From Seriola aureovittata (Eukaryota; Chordata; Actinopteri; Carangiformes; Carangidae), in NCBI RefSeq assembly GCF_021018895.1, contig NC_079376.1, forward strand, positions 24,390,001 through 24,454,000: a DNA stretch of 64,000 bases. The letters are read 5' to 3'. The notes under the pieces are model-generated. The model had not been told where the DNA came from. It did not search any database and saw only the letters and a program-made list of their open reading frames with translations. The translations under genes and the position numbers were made by a program. Of the stretch, positions 12,401 to 25,823 are shown piece after piece (position 1 is the first letter of the stretch; every line of letters starts with the position of its first letter).

Positions 12401-15400
12401 ACAACCATGAGGGGTAATTCTAGTTTGTATATGCATGAACTGCAGTAATATCTGTGGCCTCATTTATGCACATATGCATCTTGGGTTTTTATTGTCTACT
12501 CCCCTGAAGCTGTTTGGTTTCCTTTTATAAAAAAAAAAAAAACACCAGATGAAAAAGACTTGTGCACTTTGGCAGTTCAGTTATAACAAAGACGGTTTAT
12601 TTGAAACACATGGATGTGTCGTGTTTAGAAGCTACGAGCTCTCTTACCCACACAAACCATTCAAACTGATCAGGGATTAGTTTATTAACATCTGGCTTTT
12701 ATGCAGTTGGACTCTCTGATGCTTCTTGGCTGCATTTACACTCACATCTTTTAATATTCAATAAACATTTGAAGACTTAGACAATACATCTGTGTCATGG
12801 TATCCTGTTTTATATTCTTACCTCTCTCCTCTCCACTCATGCTTCCCTCTTTCTTTCTCTTCATCCTCAGTGTGACCCACCCATCGAGGTCCAGGACCTG
12901 TTCCGGGACATCCAGGATGGACGCATCCTCATGGCCCTGCTGGAGGAGCTCTCTGGCTGCAAGCTGGTCAGACTCTTTGCACTTTGTTTCCACACAACTG
13001 CAGCTCTCATGGCAATATTGACAGCAGCAGTATTCATCTCATTTAATTATAAGTTTCTCATTCTACATCATCTTCCAGCTTCATGGATTCAAGAAGTCCT
13101 CCCATCGTATTTTCAGACTCAACAACATCGCCAAGGTCCTGTCCTTCCTGGAGGAGAGAAACGTGAGTAACACAGTCACTCGGCTGCTGCGCCGCTCGAT
13201 GATTGGCTGCAGTGTTCTCACATGTGCATTGTGTGTGTCCTCAGGTGAAGCTGGTCAGTATCGACGCAGCTGATGTTGCCGATGGAAACTCCTCCATCAT
13301 CCTGGGTCTCATCTGGAACATCATCCTCTTCTTCCAGGTAAATCTCATTTCCTCTGCCACATCCTCTTACTTTAAAACCCCTTCACCCCCTCTCCTCTGC
13401 GCTCTGAGTTTCCACCTTCCCTCCCTTTCCTCTGCCTTTCTTTTCACTTAGAACGAGGTCAAGTGTAAGAATAAAGTGTCTGCTTCACGGCCTGTGCACT
13501 TTCCATTCATAAAGGCCCGTCAAAGTGCAGCTCGCTGGGTAGTTTATGTAACCCACACTGTGGTTCACTGCCTTGGACAGACAGCATGAGGAAACACTGT
13601 CCTCTCAGTCCGCTGTCTGAAGCTGAGAACACTGCCAGCTCTCAGCTGGGATGAATGGTTATCATCAGCAAGATGTACTGAGCTTTTACAGAGCCAACAA
13701 CCAACTACAGAATCCTGTATTTTCCTCTCTCGTTATGTCTGACACTTGGCAAACTTACTGCAGGTCTTGCAGAGAGAATACCTTGGTTAAAGATATTAAT
13801 ATGAAAACTAAAAAGCTAAAAGCTAAAAATGCTTATCATTATCTTACGCTGTAAACATGTCAATTGAATAAATGTGTCTGTGAAAGCTTTCCTTGCAAAA
13901 GGAGTGATGGAGCAAAAGGAAGAGAAGGGAAAAAAAGATATCCGTGCAGGTGACATTTTAGCTCTATATCAGAAACAATCTCTGTCCATACCAACACACC
14001 TGAAACCACATACATACATGACCAACCACACTGGGCATGTGCGAGCCAGTGTTAACAGGGAGCAGATTGTCTACTCTGGCTCTGATCAAGCTCTCTACAG
14101 TCTGAGAAAATAACCCCTGAAGGTGTCAAACTTGACTACAAGACCTTGTGCATGTTAACACACAACATCTGTGTCTTTACACACCAAGTGAGTCCTGACA
14201 TCATTTATAATTTTACTGAGAGCAAACACTTTTCCTGTGATTTAAGGGGGGAAATGGCTTCTTCTGTTCTTCCTGTGATGCTTCTTTCTTTATAACAGAA
14301 GGTAAAGGAAAAGAATTCATCCGTCTGTAGTGGTCGATCTCATGTCCACAGCAAGGCGACAGTCATGTGACAGGCAGGTGCCTCAGTTCCACCAGGAACC
14401 TGAACAAATTCAACACCCATATGAACGCGGGGTCTGCATGGGCCAGCACAGGCTGGTTCTTACAACATTAGTAGCATAATGGGGAATATGAAATCGAGGT
14501 TGAACCATGCCAGGGACCAGTGACGTCCCGCCAGGACAAGCAAGGCAAGCAGTGTTTGACTAGCTAAAGCTAAAAATACACAACAATTAGAACAATACTG
14601 AAGTGGAAGTGATATCTGTCCTTACATCTGATCTCAGAACAGCATTCTGTCCCATAAAGGATCCTGCTTTCAGCCTACTTTTCACAGGCTGAGCAGAACT
14701 GACCATGATGAGTAAACTGATCTTTACGTGTAAAAAAAAAAAAAAAGATGAAGCTCTCCTTTAATTTCATCTCTAAGGTTTCAGAAGAGATTCTGCACTG
14801 GACAGACTCCGAGTGTTTTCACAGCTTTGAGTCTGTTGAAATGTTTGCTTCATGTGTCATGGATGCAGTGGTAAGCATGATGTAATAAATCTTGGTGACT
14901 GAGCCTTTTACCTGTCTGTTGTCTTTTCTCAGAGCTGTGGACCAGAGCAGATTCTGGTTAATACCTTCAAAAGTTTCTGAGAGATGATTTTTATAATCAA
15001 TATTCAGCAAAATGTTTGCTCAGGTGAACCAGAAATCCAACTTTCTGTCTCTCTCCAGATTAAGGAGCTGACCGGGAACATCAGGAGCCAGTTCCCGTCC
15101 TGCTCCAGCCTGTCGTCCATCCCCACCAGCTCCGACTCTGACGCGTCCCACTGCAGCACGCCGTCAGACGAGAGACAGTCGGCGTCCACAGCCATGAGAG
15201 AACACGGCAAGGCCATTAAGAAGCTGCTGCAGTGGGTACAGAAACGAACGCGCAAGTGAGTGTGGTCTGTCATTTTCAGTTAAAATTGTTTGATTAAATC
15301 TTACAAGTCTGAACGAATGTGACAATCTCTTAGTTTTCAGTTTTTGTTCTACTGAATATACTGTATATTAAATAGGGAGATGCTGACTCACTTGGCACAG

Positions 15401-18400
15401 CAACAACAACTTCATTAATTATTTAAACCTTCTGATGTGGCATTGTGATCTTACGGTAGCCTTATTTACCTTTATGCTTTCTGCAGAGCAGTTTCACTAT
15501 CTGCTTCTGGCAGTGTGTGTGGGTATAGACCTATATATCTGAGTTGTTGTATCACTGTCTTTTTTAGACTCCACAGTGCTTCATCAAGGTGACCTTGTTT
15601 TGACCCTCAAATTCATTTTAAAGGTGGAGTAATCAACTCTGGAGAAAGACTGTGGATATTTGAACTCAATAGCAAAACAAATACACTAGTCCCTTCAGTT
15701 CACCTTCAGAAGCTCCACCCCCTCAGAATCATGGCCACACGTTGCCCAGGCAATGACAGTGGCTGAATCCAGAGCATCTTATACAGCAAGGAAGTGGATA
15801 CTGTCTCATGGCTGAAGCTAAACAAACCTTATAACTGGAGAGAGTCAGTTGTTTAGATTGTGTTTCCAAAACTACAGTGACAGAAGAGGGGACCATAGGT
15901 TTGTAGCTAAGCTAACAAGGAGGTAAAGTTAATAGCATTAGCATAGCATTTTCAAATTATTAATTAAACCAAATAAATTCACTGTGCTAACAAACTTGTG
16001 TTTCTAGGTTTTGGTGGCTATAAAACCTTTTGCATGTTCTACAGACAAATACCACACGATACAGAGCAAATTACAAGAAACACTAACTAACATGCAGAGA
16101 GGATTAGACAGTTTCCCAGAGTTTCCCCACCTGCTTGCTAACTAACCAGTTGGGGTTAGCTATCACAAACTTTAACTAACAGGACAAAACAATAGGCTAC
16201 TGACCTATTGGCAAAGCTAAAGTTACCCACCTGTCAAGCAGGAACAGAGCAACCTCCGTATCCTTCTTCATACCTTTCAAGTCTTAAACATTTCTTCACC
16301 GTAGCCGAACTGGCTGTCAGGAAAAATCCCAGTGAGCCAGTGGATCATCAAAACATCCATCAAAATTTTTAATAGTTCTTACTGACCCAGTCAGTCTCTG
16401 CCTGCCCTGTCTGCGTGCCTGTCATTCAGGGGGTGGGCTGTTCCCAGCAGATAAGTCCAGGGCTGAATTTCTTTCCCAGTCTCCGACACTGTAAAGCCTC
16501 TCCGATGTTAACTTGATCGTAGCACTTCTTTTTCAGTTTTTGTTCTTCTGACCTTCTCGTCTTTGGAAGTTTTTTGGCCAAATCTCCTCCTGATACGTCG
16601 TCGGTCTCTCATTAGCAGTCCATACAAATCCCATTCAAAACTCCACATGGAATAGTGTTGTGTGTCTCGGTCCAAGCCGCTTTGTTTATTTCCCATTTAA
16701 AGAGGCAGGACTGTGTAGGAATATAGGTGCTTCTTTCAGCACACACACAGACAGCTAGTGGACTATGAGGACATATTCACTGAAATTGACAAAAAAAGTG
16801 TATGAGATTAGAATCACTGTCACATCCCTAGTGGTATCTGTTCATTTAGATAGTTAGATTCAATTTGAGATATCTGTCTCAGCACTGGAATGTGAATGGA
16901 ATTTAGACTCTCACCAGAGACAGTGCCATTCTTACTCTGGATAGTAAAGAAATAGTTCCTTTGAAAATTGTACGTCTCATTATAGGTATGGTGTAGCAGT
17001 TCAGGACTTTGGGAAGAGCTGGACAAGTGGACTGGCCTTCCTGGCTGTCATCAAGTCCATTGACTCAAGCCTGGTAGACATGAGGAAGGCCCTGCTGAGG
17101 AGTGCCAGGGAGAATCTGGAGGATGCCTTCAGGATAGCCCACTACAGCCTCGGTATCCCACGCCTCCTGGAGCCTGAGGGTAACAAGAAAATAAATCTTT
17201 TTAAATATTAACCTAATCTAGTTACTTTCCACATTAAACCATGATTTTTTTAAAAGGAGAGTGTCTGATGATAAATATAGTTTCCAGATGTTTCTCTTTC
17301 CTATAGTCTTTCACTATGAGGGGAAAAAAATTAAGCCAAACCCATATTTATGTTGGCTTTTCTGACATTAGACAACTTCCGTGGAAAAAGGTAAAGCAGG
17401 ATGTGCATTTGATATCTTTCTCTGTGCTGATGTACTCTTTCTGTTAATGTGACAGAATTCAGATCAGACTTGTGCAGTATTAGAAGTGTTACAGAAATGA
17501 AACAGGTCTAACTCAGTGAGATTACTGTCATGACTTTTACAGAAGAGGGACTCCTGGTTTTACTCAGACATGAGACCTACATGTCAAATTGCCAGCACAT
17601 TTGCGTAATAAAGTGCAAGTCTGAACAGGTCTTATTACTCTTAGGAGAAAGCTTTATTGACATGGGGACTTTTATGTAAAATGCCAGTATGATGATTGTT
17701 CTTTATTTTCCCAGATGTGACTATCAACCCACCAGATGAACAATCCATCATGACATATGTGTCACAGTTCTTGGAGCACTTCCCTGGTATAGAGGAGGTA
17801 AGCGTTCTGGCTTACAGTTCATGGGTGATTGGTGTCTGACATCAGATTTTGACAAGACATGTGAGCACTGATTGATTTCTGCCAACTTCCTTGTTTCTAA
17901 CCCAGCCGGAGGAGTCCTGCCAGCTGATAGAACGAAGCATCTCTATGGGTCGACTCAACTTCCGTGAGATTGACTCCGACCGCATAAGGAATGGCGCTCA
18001 CGGAAGCAGAGTGAAGGAGCGGTCATTCATGTTCCAGCGGGACTCTACCAAACCCGCACCCAAAATTTTAATTTCCTCTGTGTCTGAGGACAGGAGTGCC
18101 ACATCACCCCCGTTTAGGCAGGCTGCAGCTCGCTCCTGGTCCATTGAAGACTTTCTTGCAGATTCCCCCCACATGGGAGACACCTCCAGCAGTGTGGTTG
18201 AAGACTCCAAGGAACCTGTCAGTGAGGTCTTAACCAACTTAATCTCTAACTCCCCACAACTGTCTTACACTCATTCACCCACTGACTCTTCAGTGCCTGA
18301 GTGTGGAAACACTGAGTCAGTAATTGGTGACTCAGCGATCAGCTCACCGGACTCTTGGGTTGAAAGCGAATTTGGGGTGATGCCAGAGAAGTTTTCTGAG

Positions 18401-20897
18401 AGCCCAAGCGATAGTTCTTTGTGTGACAGTGGAACAGCCTGGGATGTGTACCGTGCCACCCCAGTGGAGGTTACTAATCTTGATGAAGGATTTGTCCCAT
18501 CCATTGAGGATAGAGCATCTGATGAGCAGTCGATTACTGAGTCATATAACGATGAAGGGATTTACTCACTGAACTCACTGGAGAGAACACAGGAAGAAAC
18601 CCAAGGGCATTCTGAGAAAAAACAAGAGGAAATACTCAAAGAGAGCGAGGCAAACCTCAAAAGCAACAACCAGGACATGACACTGGATCAGAGCAATGCT
18701 GAAATCGCAAAAAAAGTAGACTCTAAACAGATGGATAAAAGTCTGCTTCAAAAAGAGCAAGTACCCAGAGAGCAAGAACCTTATTTTGATGCACAAGTCC
18801 TGCCCGACTCTGGTGCTAATGATTTCCTTGAAACTGATGAAACTAATGAGTCCCTAAGCTCCAACACTAAACTACCACTCCCTGACCATTTTGAAGAACC
18901 TGTGAAGCAAACTGGTGTTGAAGAGAGCACTTCCGGAGTATCAGACTTTGTAAAGGAAACTGTGGATGCACAGGACCACGAAGGACAAAGTAACGGTCAA
19001 ACGGAAAGTCTGATTAAAAGAAATAATTCTGAGGAGGCTGAAGTGGAAACTCAATGTCTGAAAACAGGTTCTTCTGTAGAGGAGAAAAGAGAGGACCCTA
19101 GAGATGAATCATGGACTGTTAAGGAAAGGGATGAAGGTGTTGTAGAAACACAAGATGAAACAAATGAAGGAGTTCTAAGAGACTACCCAGATCCTCAAGA
19201 AATCATTACGCATCCAGCCAACCAACAGGGAGCACCAAGTATTCCTCTGATCTCCATCTCCAGTGAGCCAGAAGAGCAGAACGAAGAGGGAGCATGTGAC
19301 CCAGAAAGACAAGCTCATGCTGGGGATGAAGAGGTAAACCAGCCAGAGGTAACTGGATTTAATGGAACTGACACAAATGTCAACAGCACCCAAAATGCAG
19401 ATGAACGGAGGTGTGACTCCAATTTCATTGATGACAAAAGACCTGCTGAGATTCCTTCCATCTTGATATCAGAAGATGATAATTCAATAGCTTCAGAGCA
19501 AATAACGGACATAGAAAATGGGCATTTGGATGACATAGATGAACACAATATCAGGAAATCGTCAGATATAAACACATGTGATCCATGCACAATAGATAAC
19601 ATGGAAATGACTGAACAGGAACGTGAGTTTCCTCACAACAACTCTCAGACAGATAACATTGATGAGGACTTCATTGCTCAGTCTCCTACAGATGATAAAT
19701 CGCAACCTGTGAATACTGAGCAGGACAAACTGGGCGACAGTGAGAAAACCAACACACAGCAGAGCACATTGGATCCAGTCAACTCAGAACTGAATGGTAA
19801 GATGGGGATTTCATGTCATGAACTAGCTAATGCGCCCAGAAACATGGACTTCTTTTATGCAGACTTTGATCGACGTTCTCCCACAGATGATCTTGATGGT
19901 GACCCTATTGAACCCATGGATCTGTTCTACCCAGACAAAGAGGAGCCCATGTTAACAGAGCTACCTGATACCGAAATGCAGAGTTGGCCTTCTGTTTTGA
20001 GCGTATCAGCTCTCCAGCCAGCGCCAGCTTCAGAGAGTCTACCAGATGACCAACCACTCGACCTGCCGGGTGAAGACTTCAGGAATGGAGTGCATTTGGT
20101 ACAAGAGGATGACAAGGTAAATGCAAGTTTATTCAGCAGTCCCTTTGTACAACCCAACCTTTTCAGTGTCACATTAGCTTCATGTTTAAGCAAATTAAGT
20201 GTTTCAGTTTTTTTATCATTGTAGTTTCTGGACTTCGTTTGATGAGTTTTCATTGGCTGAGCTATTTGCATGGCTCTAGACATGGAAATATCGTCTGGTC
20301 AGTTGGACGGTCCATCAATTTGCTCCAGACTGAAATATATTGAATTGGTGGGGATGGCATTTTGATCCTCAGAGGTTGAACGCTAAAAACCTTTTCCCTG
20401 TTACCACTATGAAGGTAACACATGTGGGTTTGGGTGAAATATTTCGATAACTTTTGGACTGATTCCTATGAGATTTGGATGAATTTCACTACCTTTGGTG
20501 ATCCCTCGACTTTCCATCTAGCGCTGATACTTTGGTCTCTGACCAAATATGTACAAAACTAATCACATTGTGACCAGGCGTGGAGCCCCTGAATTTCTAA
20601 TCTTGTGTCAAGTTAAATTGGGGGCTGCATACCCCGCTGTACTTTGTGTTTAATGCTAGTTTGCAAATGTTTGTATGGTAACACACTTAAATCCAAACCA
20701 CAAATTGAGTCAATTTACAACATGAAACAGAGAAAACAGAGGAACATTCTCCAGTTCAAAATGCAGAAATTAGGCAGTTATTCTGCTGAATGAAGTTAAA
20801 CCAACAGAGGTCTTGGTACCGTATTGCATAAAGGCAGATGTCCATGTGTTTGTTGATTATAAAGCATGTCTAGGTTCTAAATTAATACTGTGAAAGT

Positions 20898-20932
<35 letters not shown>

Positions 20933-23900
20933 CATCAATCCATCAAAATCTGCTATATTTTTTATTACTCAGAAAGCAGTCAGCCAATCAGAAGAGAAGC
21001 TCAGAGCCTCCAATCTTCTGATTGGCTCACAGACCTGTTGTTACTAGAGCTCCATAGAGAAGCCTGAGAGAGGAGATGTAAAAATACACTGAGATGGTTT
21101 TTGGATCTTAAAACCACAAATATATCTTCTTATGGATCAACACTTCAAATAAAACACAGGAGAAGAGGAAAAGATGGGACCTTTCATTATCTGGGTATTT
21201 TTTCTTTCACTGTAAAGTGAGCGGCATCATAGAAAACACTGCCTTCACACTGCCTGTGTGTGTGTGTGATGGTCCAACTGCCCAAACAGGAACATGAAGC
21301 AATGTGACACTTCACACCTCCACAATATCACACCTAACAACCAGATGACCCGCTGATATTCATTAAGCACAGGCACATCATTCTGTTCCACTGATGGGTC
21401 AGTGTGATGAGCTCGGGCTGTTGTTCTGTTATCATGAATCATTTATTTGAAGAACGAGATTGAGAGTCAGGGGTAAACCAACAGTGAATACTGGGTGACA
21501 ACTTTAACTACATGTTATGTAGATTTTAAAGCATCGAAATCCCTCCAAACGTTTATTTCACCTCACGATATAAACGTGTTTGATTCAGTGACAATATGAC
21601 AAAAAGTTGATTTTGTTTTTCTTATGAGGCTGATGCTGGAGGAAAGGTTAAGAGGTCATTTAAAGAAAAAAGGTTAATCCTCTGGAAGTACGAATGAGGT
21701 CTTTAAAATTCTGTGGTAATCTATTTCACTGACATTTATGCCCAAGGGTGGCGTTGAAACAAGAAAGCTCATAGAGTGATCAAAATGGATGCATGAAGTG
21801 CATGAATCTGCTCTGTAACGTTCATGGCAATTTGCCCATTAAAATGAAAGTTTTCTGTGTAAACACTGTCAAGTGTTGGCCTGAAGGTGGCACTAGAGAA
21901 AAGGTCCATCAGAACATTACGACTTTAAATCTGTTTTCCCTCTAAAAAGCTAAAAGGTTTCTCTCTCATCGTTTCCTGCTCTTGTTAGGCGATCACTAAG
22001 ACCAACGAGGAGACCAGTAAAGCATCTGAATCCCAGGAGCAGAGCTTGTTTCCCGGGGAGAAGACGGGAGGACTCTGGGGTGATGATGATCCAGCAGATG
22101 GCAGCAGTATGAGTGGGGCTGAACAACAGAGCCCGGGCTCTGCCAGGGAAAACACAGAGCCTGTGAGGTAGGTTTTCTATTCTTAGCCAGCTCCCTGGTA
22201 CACTGAGAAACACACATTACCCAGGGGGAAACCAGTGTTATGGCAATGCATGGGACTGTTCTGACCCGGCCTCTCTGTTTGCTCCCATATTTCCTTAAAA
22301 GTACTGAACAAAGTCTCTGTAGGTTGGTGATGGAGATGAGGACGGGCCTTATTAGGGGTTGAAAGACCGTGGCTTAAAGAAAAGGACGAGGATTACAGAA
22401 ATCAATGTCGTTGGATTAATTAATGCCAGAGAGCTTGATTCTGTTCATGTTCAACAGTGGAATTAAAATGATAATCCTTGAGACTTTCATATATCAAACC
22501 CACTTTTGATGCTTTTTATGCTTTGTATTTAAGCTGCTCACATATTCTGTTATTTCCTCTTCATGAATCAGTTTTCATTGTCAAGTCTGTTTCCACGTGG
22601 GATTCAGAGGAAATGATGGATACATCGTGAAGACAAAAACAAACCTTCATGATACCATTTTATGTAGCACAACATTTTTGAATGCTTTGTACAAAAGTGG
22701 GAAGAGTCATATTTGCAAATATTTTTTTATCTCCTTATCTCAAGTTAACAAATTCATTATCCCGAGATAACGAGATGTTATTAGGAGAAAATTATTTTTT
22801 GTTATCCTGAGATAACAAGATAATTATCCCGTTATCTCAAGATAACAAAGCTTGTTTTCTAATTATAATGACTTCTTGTTAATCAGAGATCAGATGAGCC
22901 AAGCCAGTATGTAAATGAACTTTTAGAGCTGTAAAGTGAAAATGCATTGATCAACATCAGAGAATATTTCAATCAAGGGCAGATATCAGTCTTTTCATAC
23001 AAGATCCTCATCAGCAAATGAGTTACTAAGGATTGTTGCCAAGGAGGAGGTTGTTTTATGTGTCCTGACCTCCCTGTTCTTTTTCCTCTTTTCATGACCA
23101 GAAGGATAGTTCCCCTTCACCCCCTTTGGGGGGGCTGACACAACTTGTGTAGTTATATGTCTTTGTATCAAAAATCTTTGAGGGTAAAGCTTCATTTACA
23201 ATAAATGAAAATACCAGCTAAAAAAGAACGTCAATGAAAACAAGCATATCAATACAAGGAACAGTTGAAACAGGTACAAACAGAAGTGAAAAGGTCAGAG
23301 ATTAAGAATCTAAAATGACCAAGAGAGAGACAGTGCAAAGAAGTCTAAAGCAGATCTTCCAAGCTCAGTATGAACTCAAGGGGAAATGGAGCGTGAGCCG
23401 GTCATTAGTCCTGGTCTAATGTGGTCCAGATGGCCAAACTAACATGAATGAAAGATTAAAGGCAATTTTTCAATAAGGGTTTTGTAAATAAACAAATATG
23501 TATGCAAATCTCCCCTCTCAGAGCGAGAGGACCATCCAGCGTGAGCGTAAAGGGCTGCCTGGCTCTCTTGTGGGACATTTCAGGTGCTCTCGGGGGCCCT
23601 CTGGTGGCCACAGGGGCCCTGAACAGGCACTTGGTTTTAATTATGTGTCTGGCCAGATCTGGTGTGTAATACAAATGTCCAACTGTTTACTACCCGTTAG
23701 TTTCCAGTTACAGCTGTTCTTTGATTTTGCTCCAATTTATTCCTTATTTTTACCACGGTCTCACGTTTACAGCAGTGTCTGTATTTTAGACAGATGTGGG
23801 CAGAGGTCACGCCTCCTTTACTTGAGTCACAGTACAGATCCCCCTGGTCAAATATCACTCCAGTACAAGTGACAGTTGTTCAGACAAATTTTAGTGCAGG

Positions 23901-25738
23901 AGTACTTGATCATAAAAATACTGAAGTATTCAAAAGTAAAGTTTTATATGTCAACTCATTGTTGTTTTGTTCCACATTTACAGAACCTAATGACTTGACA
24001 CAACCCTACTGACTGACTGACTGACTGACTGACTGACCGACTGTAGAACCTGTAGAATATGATACAATGACTGTAGACATGGACATAAACACACAATTTA
24101 ATCAACAAAAGGAGCTGTAGTCGCTTTCATAATTTTAATGAAAAATGTGGTCGCAATAAACACAGCAAACATTTCAGACTAAATGAATCTTTCTTTAATT
24201 CTAAACCTTCAAACACAGACTTCAGATCAGACTCATCTTTATCTAACGTTGCCATGGTTAGGACACTGACAGGTTGTCATGACTGACAGTGGAGGAGTTG
24301 GCTGTGATTGGTTTTTCTCCTGTTGGCGGCCAGCTGGTGAACACAGCGGAGCATTTAGCAGCTGAAGAGACCGATATCTCAACTTACTAAGGCCATAATA
24401 TGTCAAACGTGTGTTACTTTCAACTTTTTTTGGAGTTCTATGATAAAAAAAAACAAGATGAAATACAGATGAAACTCCCAACAGGAAGAATGAGTTCTTG
24501 TTGTGGTGGTGAAGGAAACAGGGACCGTTTTGTTTTCATACCTGTATTACTATGATCTGCAGATGTGTAAATACTCATAACGGCTTTCCCCGCTGCGTTG
24601 CCTGGGTCTGCTCTCCGCTGATGAGGCCAGAACTAATGGATTTTGTCCTTTTCAGGAGTGTCACCAAAAGTTCCAGCAGACCAGATGAAAGTCACATCCC
24701 TCCGGTTCTCCGTCACAGAAAGGGGGCTCATCTCACTGAGGCTGTGGTTAGTTTGACACTCCATTTCCTTCTCCGCGGAGATCTCGCTGTCCCTGGATAA
24801 ATCATCTGTGCCGTCGCAGTTCACTAAGAGTGTGTGTCCGGTGTTTTTCTCCACTCACAGGACAAACAGAGAGCTGAGACCGTGGCGACCAGGAAAGATG
24901 ACAATGGTGACTTTTGGTAAGAACGTGGTCACATGATTCAGTTCCCAGTCCTTTGTATGAAGTGATACATCCGTGGCTTTTCTCGTGGACGCGGCATCTC
25001 AGTAACAATATTTCAGTAACGCCTTGAAAGAACTTCTTCAAATGTGGCACAAACATTCGCTTGGACTCAAGGATGATCTGATTAGATTTCCTTTGTGGTC
25101 AAAGGTCAAAGGTCAAGGTCAGTGTGACCTGAAAAAATACTTGACGGATGGTTCATATTTTCTTTGACTCTGGATAAACAGGATGTAACCTGAAACTAGT
25201 CTGAGTTGAAGTGGCAGACAACCACCAGGTGATTCTAGTTTAAATCCTGGCTTCATGCTCCAGTGCTCCAACTGGTCACCAGTATATTCTGAGATGGAGC
25301 ATTAAACACATTATTTAATGGAAAAACTAAAACTTACATTATAAACATTTAAAATAAATATTATCAGCTTGTAGGAATATGGTCACTGTGCACTTGAAGG
25401 CCTTTGGAACACACCACATCTCATTTAGTCGCAGACTCTAGAGGGGTTGAGTTCATTCAGTCTTACTCATTGAAGCCTAGTTTAAATTTAAACGGGTGAT
25501 GGGGTTTGCAGTGGATTGTGGGACAGCAGAGGTTATTTTTTGTAGAACAGAGAAGCTTTGTCAAACTAATGTGACTGAGTCAGTGCTGAACAGCAGACAG
25601 CCAAGGACACGGTACTAATATTAATATTAATATTAACTAATCCAAATGAGACGTTTTTGTCCTCTGACTAATGACAAGAAGCTACTTGCGTTGATAAGCT
25701 TGTGTTATTTTTGTGTCTCCTCTGAACTTTTTCTCCCT

Positions 25739-25823
<85 letters not shown>

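Larger units (their letters stand above)
9426..12870. other. clmn: clmn intron 2
   Basis: A 3.4-kb intron. It contains a 28-bp palindrome at 11565-11592, a family-B repeat fragment at about 11590-11820, a GA-rich stretch at 12120-12155 and a second family-B tail near 12390-12425. No additional exon is apparent. Confidence 0.75.
20117..21988. other. clmn: clmn intron 9
   Basis: 1.9 kb. It holds a fish repeat at 20310-20680 and a family-A copy at 20820-21180. 21840-21910 has a short block (GGTGGCACTAGAGAAAAGGT) that resembles the first repeat in reverse. Confidence 0.7.
22168..24655. other. clmn: clmn intron 10
   Basis: 2.5 kb with a TTATCTC/GAGATAA palindrome cluster at 22725-22870, a short fish repeat near 23810-23970 and a (TGAC)n tract at 24008-24043. 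No exon recognised. Confidence 0.65.

Noticed and set aside
17891..17905. ATG opening the large clmn frame
   Set aside because: These 15 bases precede the CCCAG acceptor at 17905; the true exon begins at 17906 and is joined to exon 8.
20117..20224. Continuation of the clmn frame past GACAAG
   Set aside because: Follows a GTAAAT donor and loses the acidic composition; read as intron, though a retained-intron isoform cannot be excluded.
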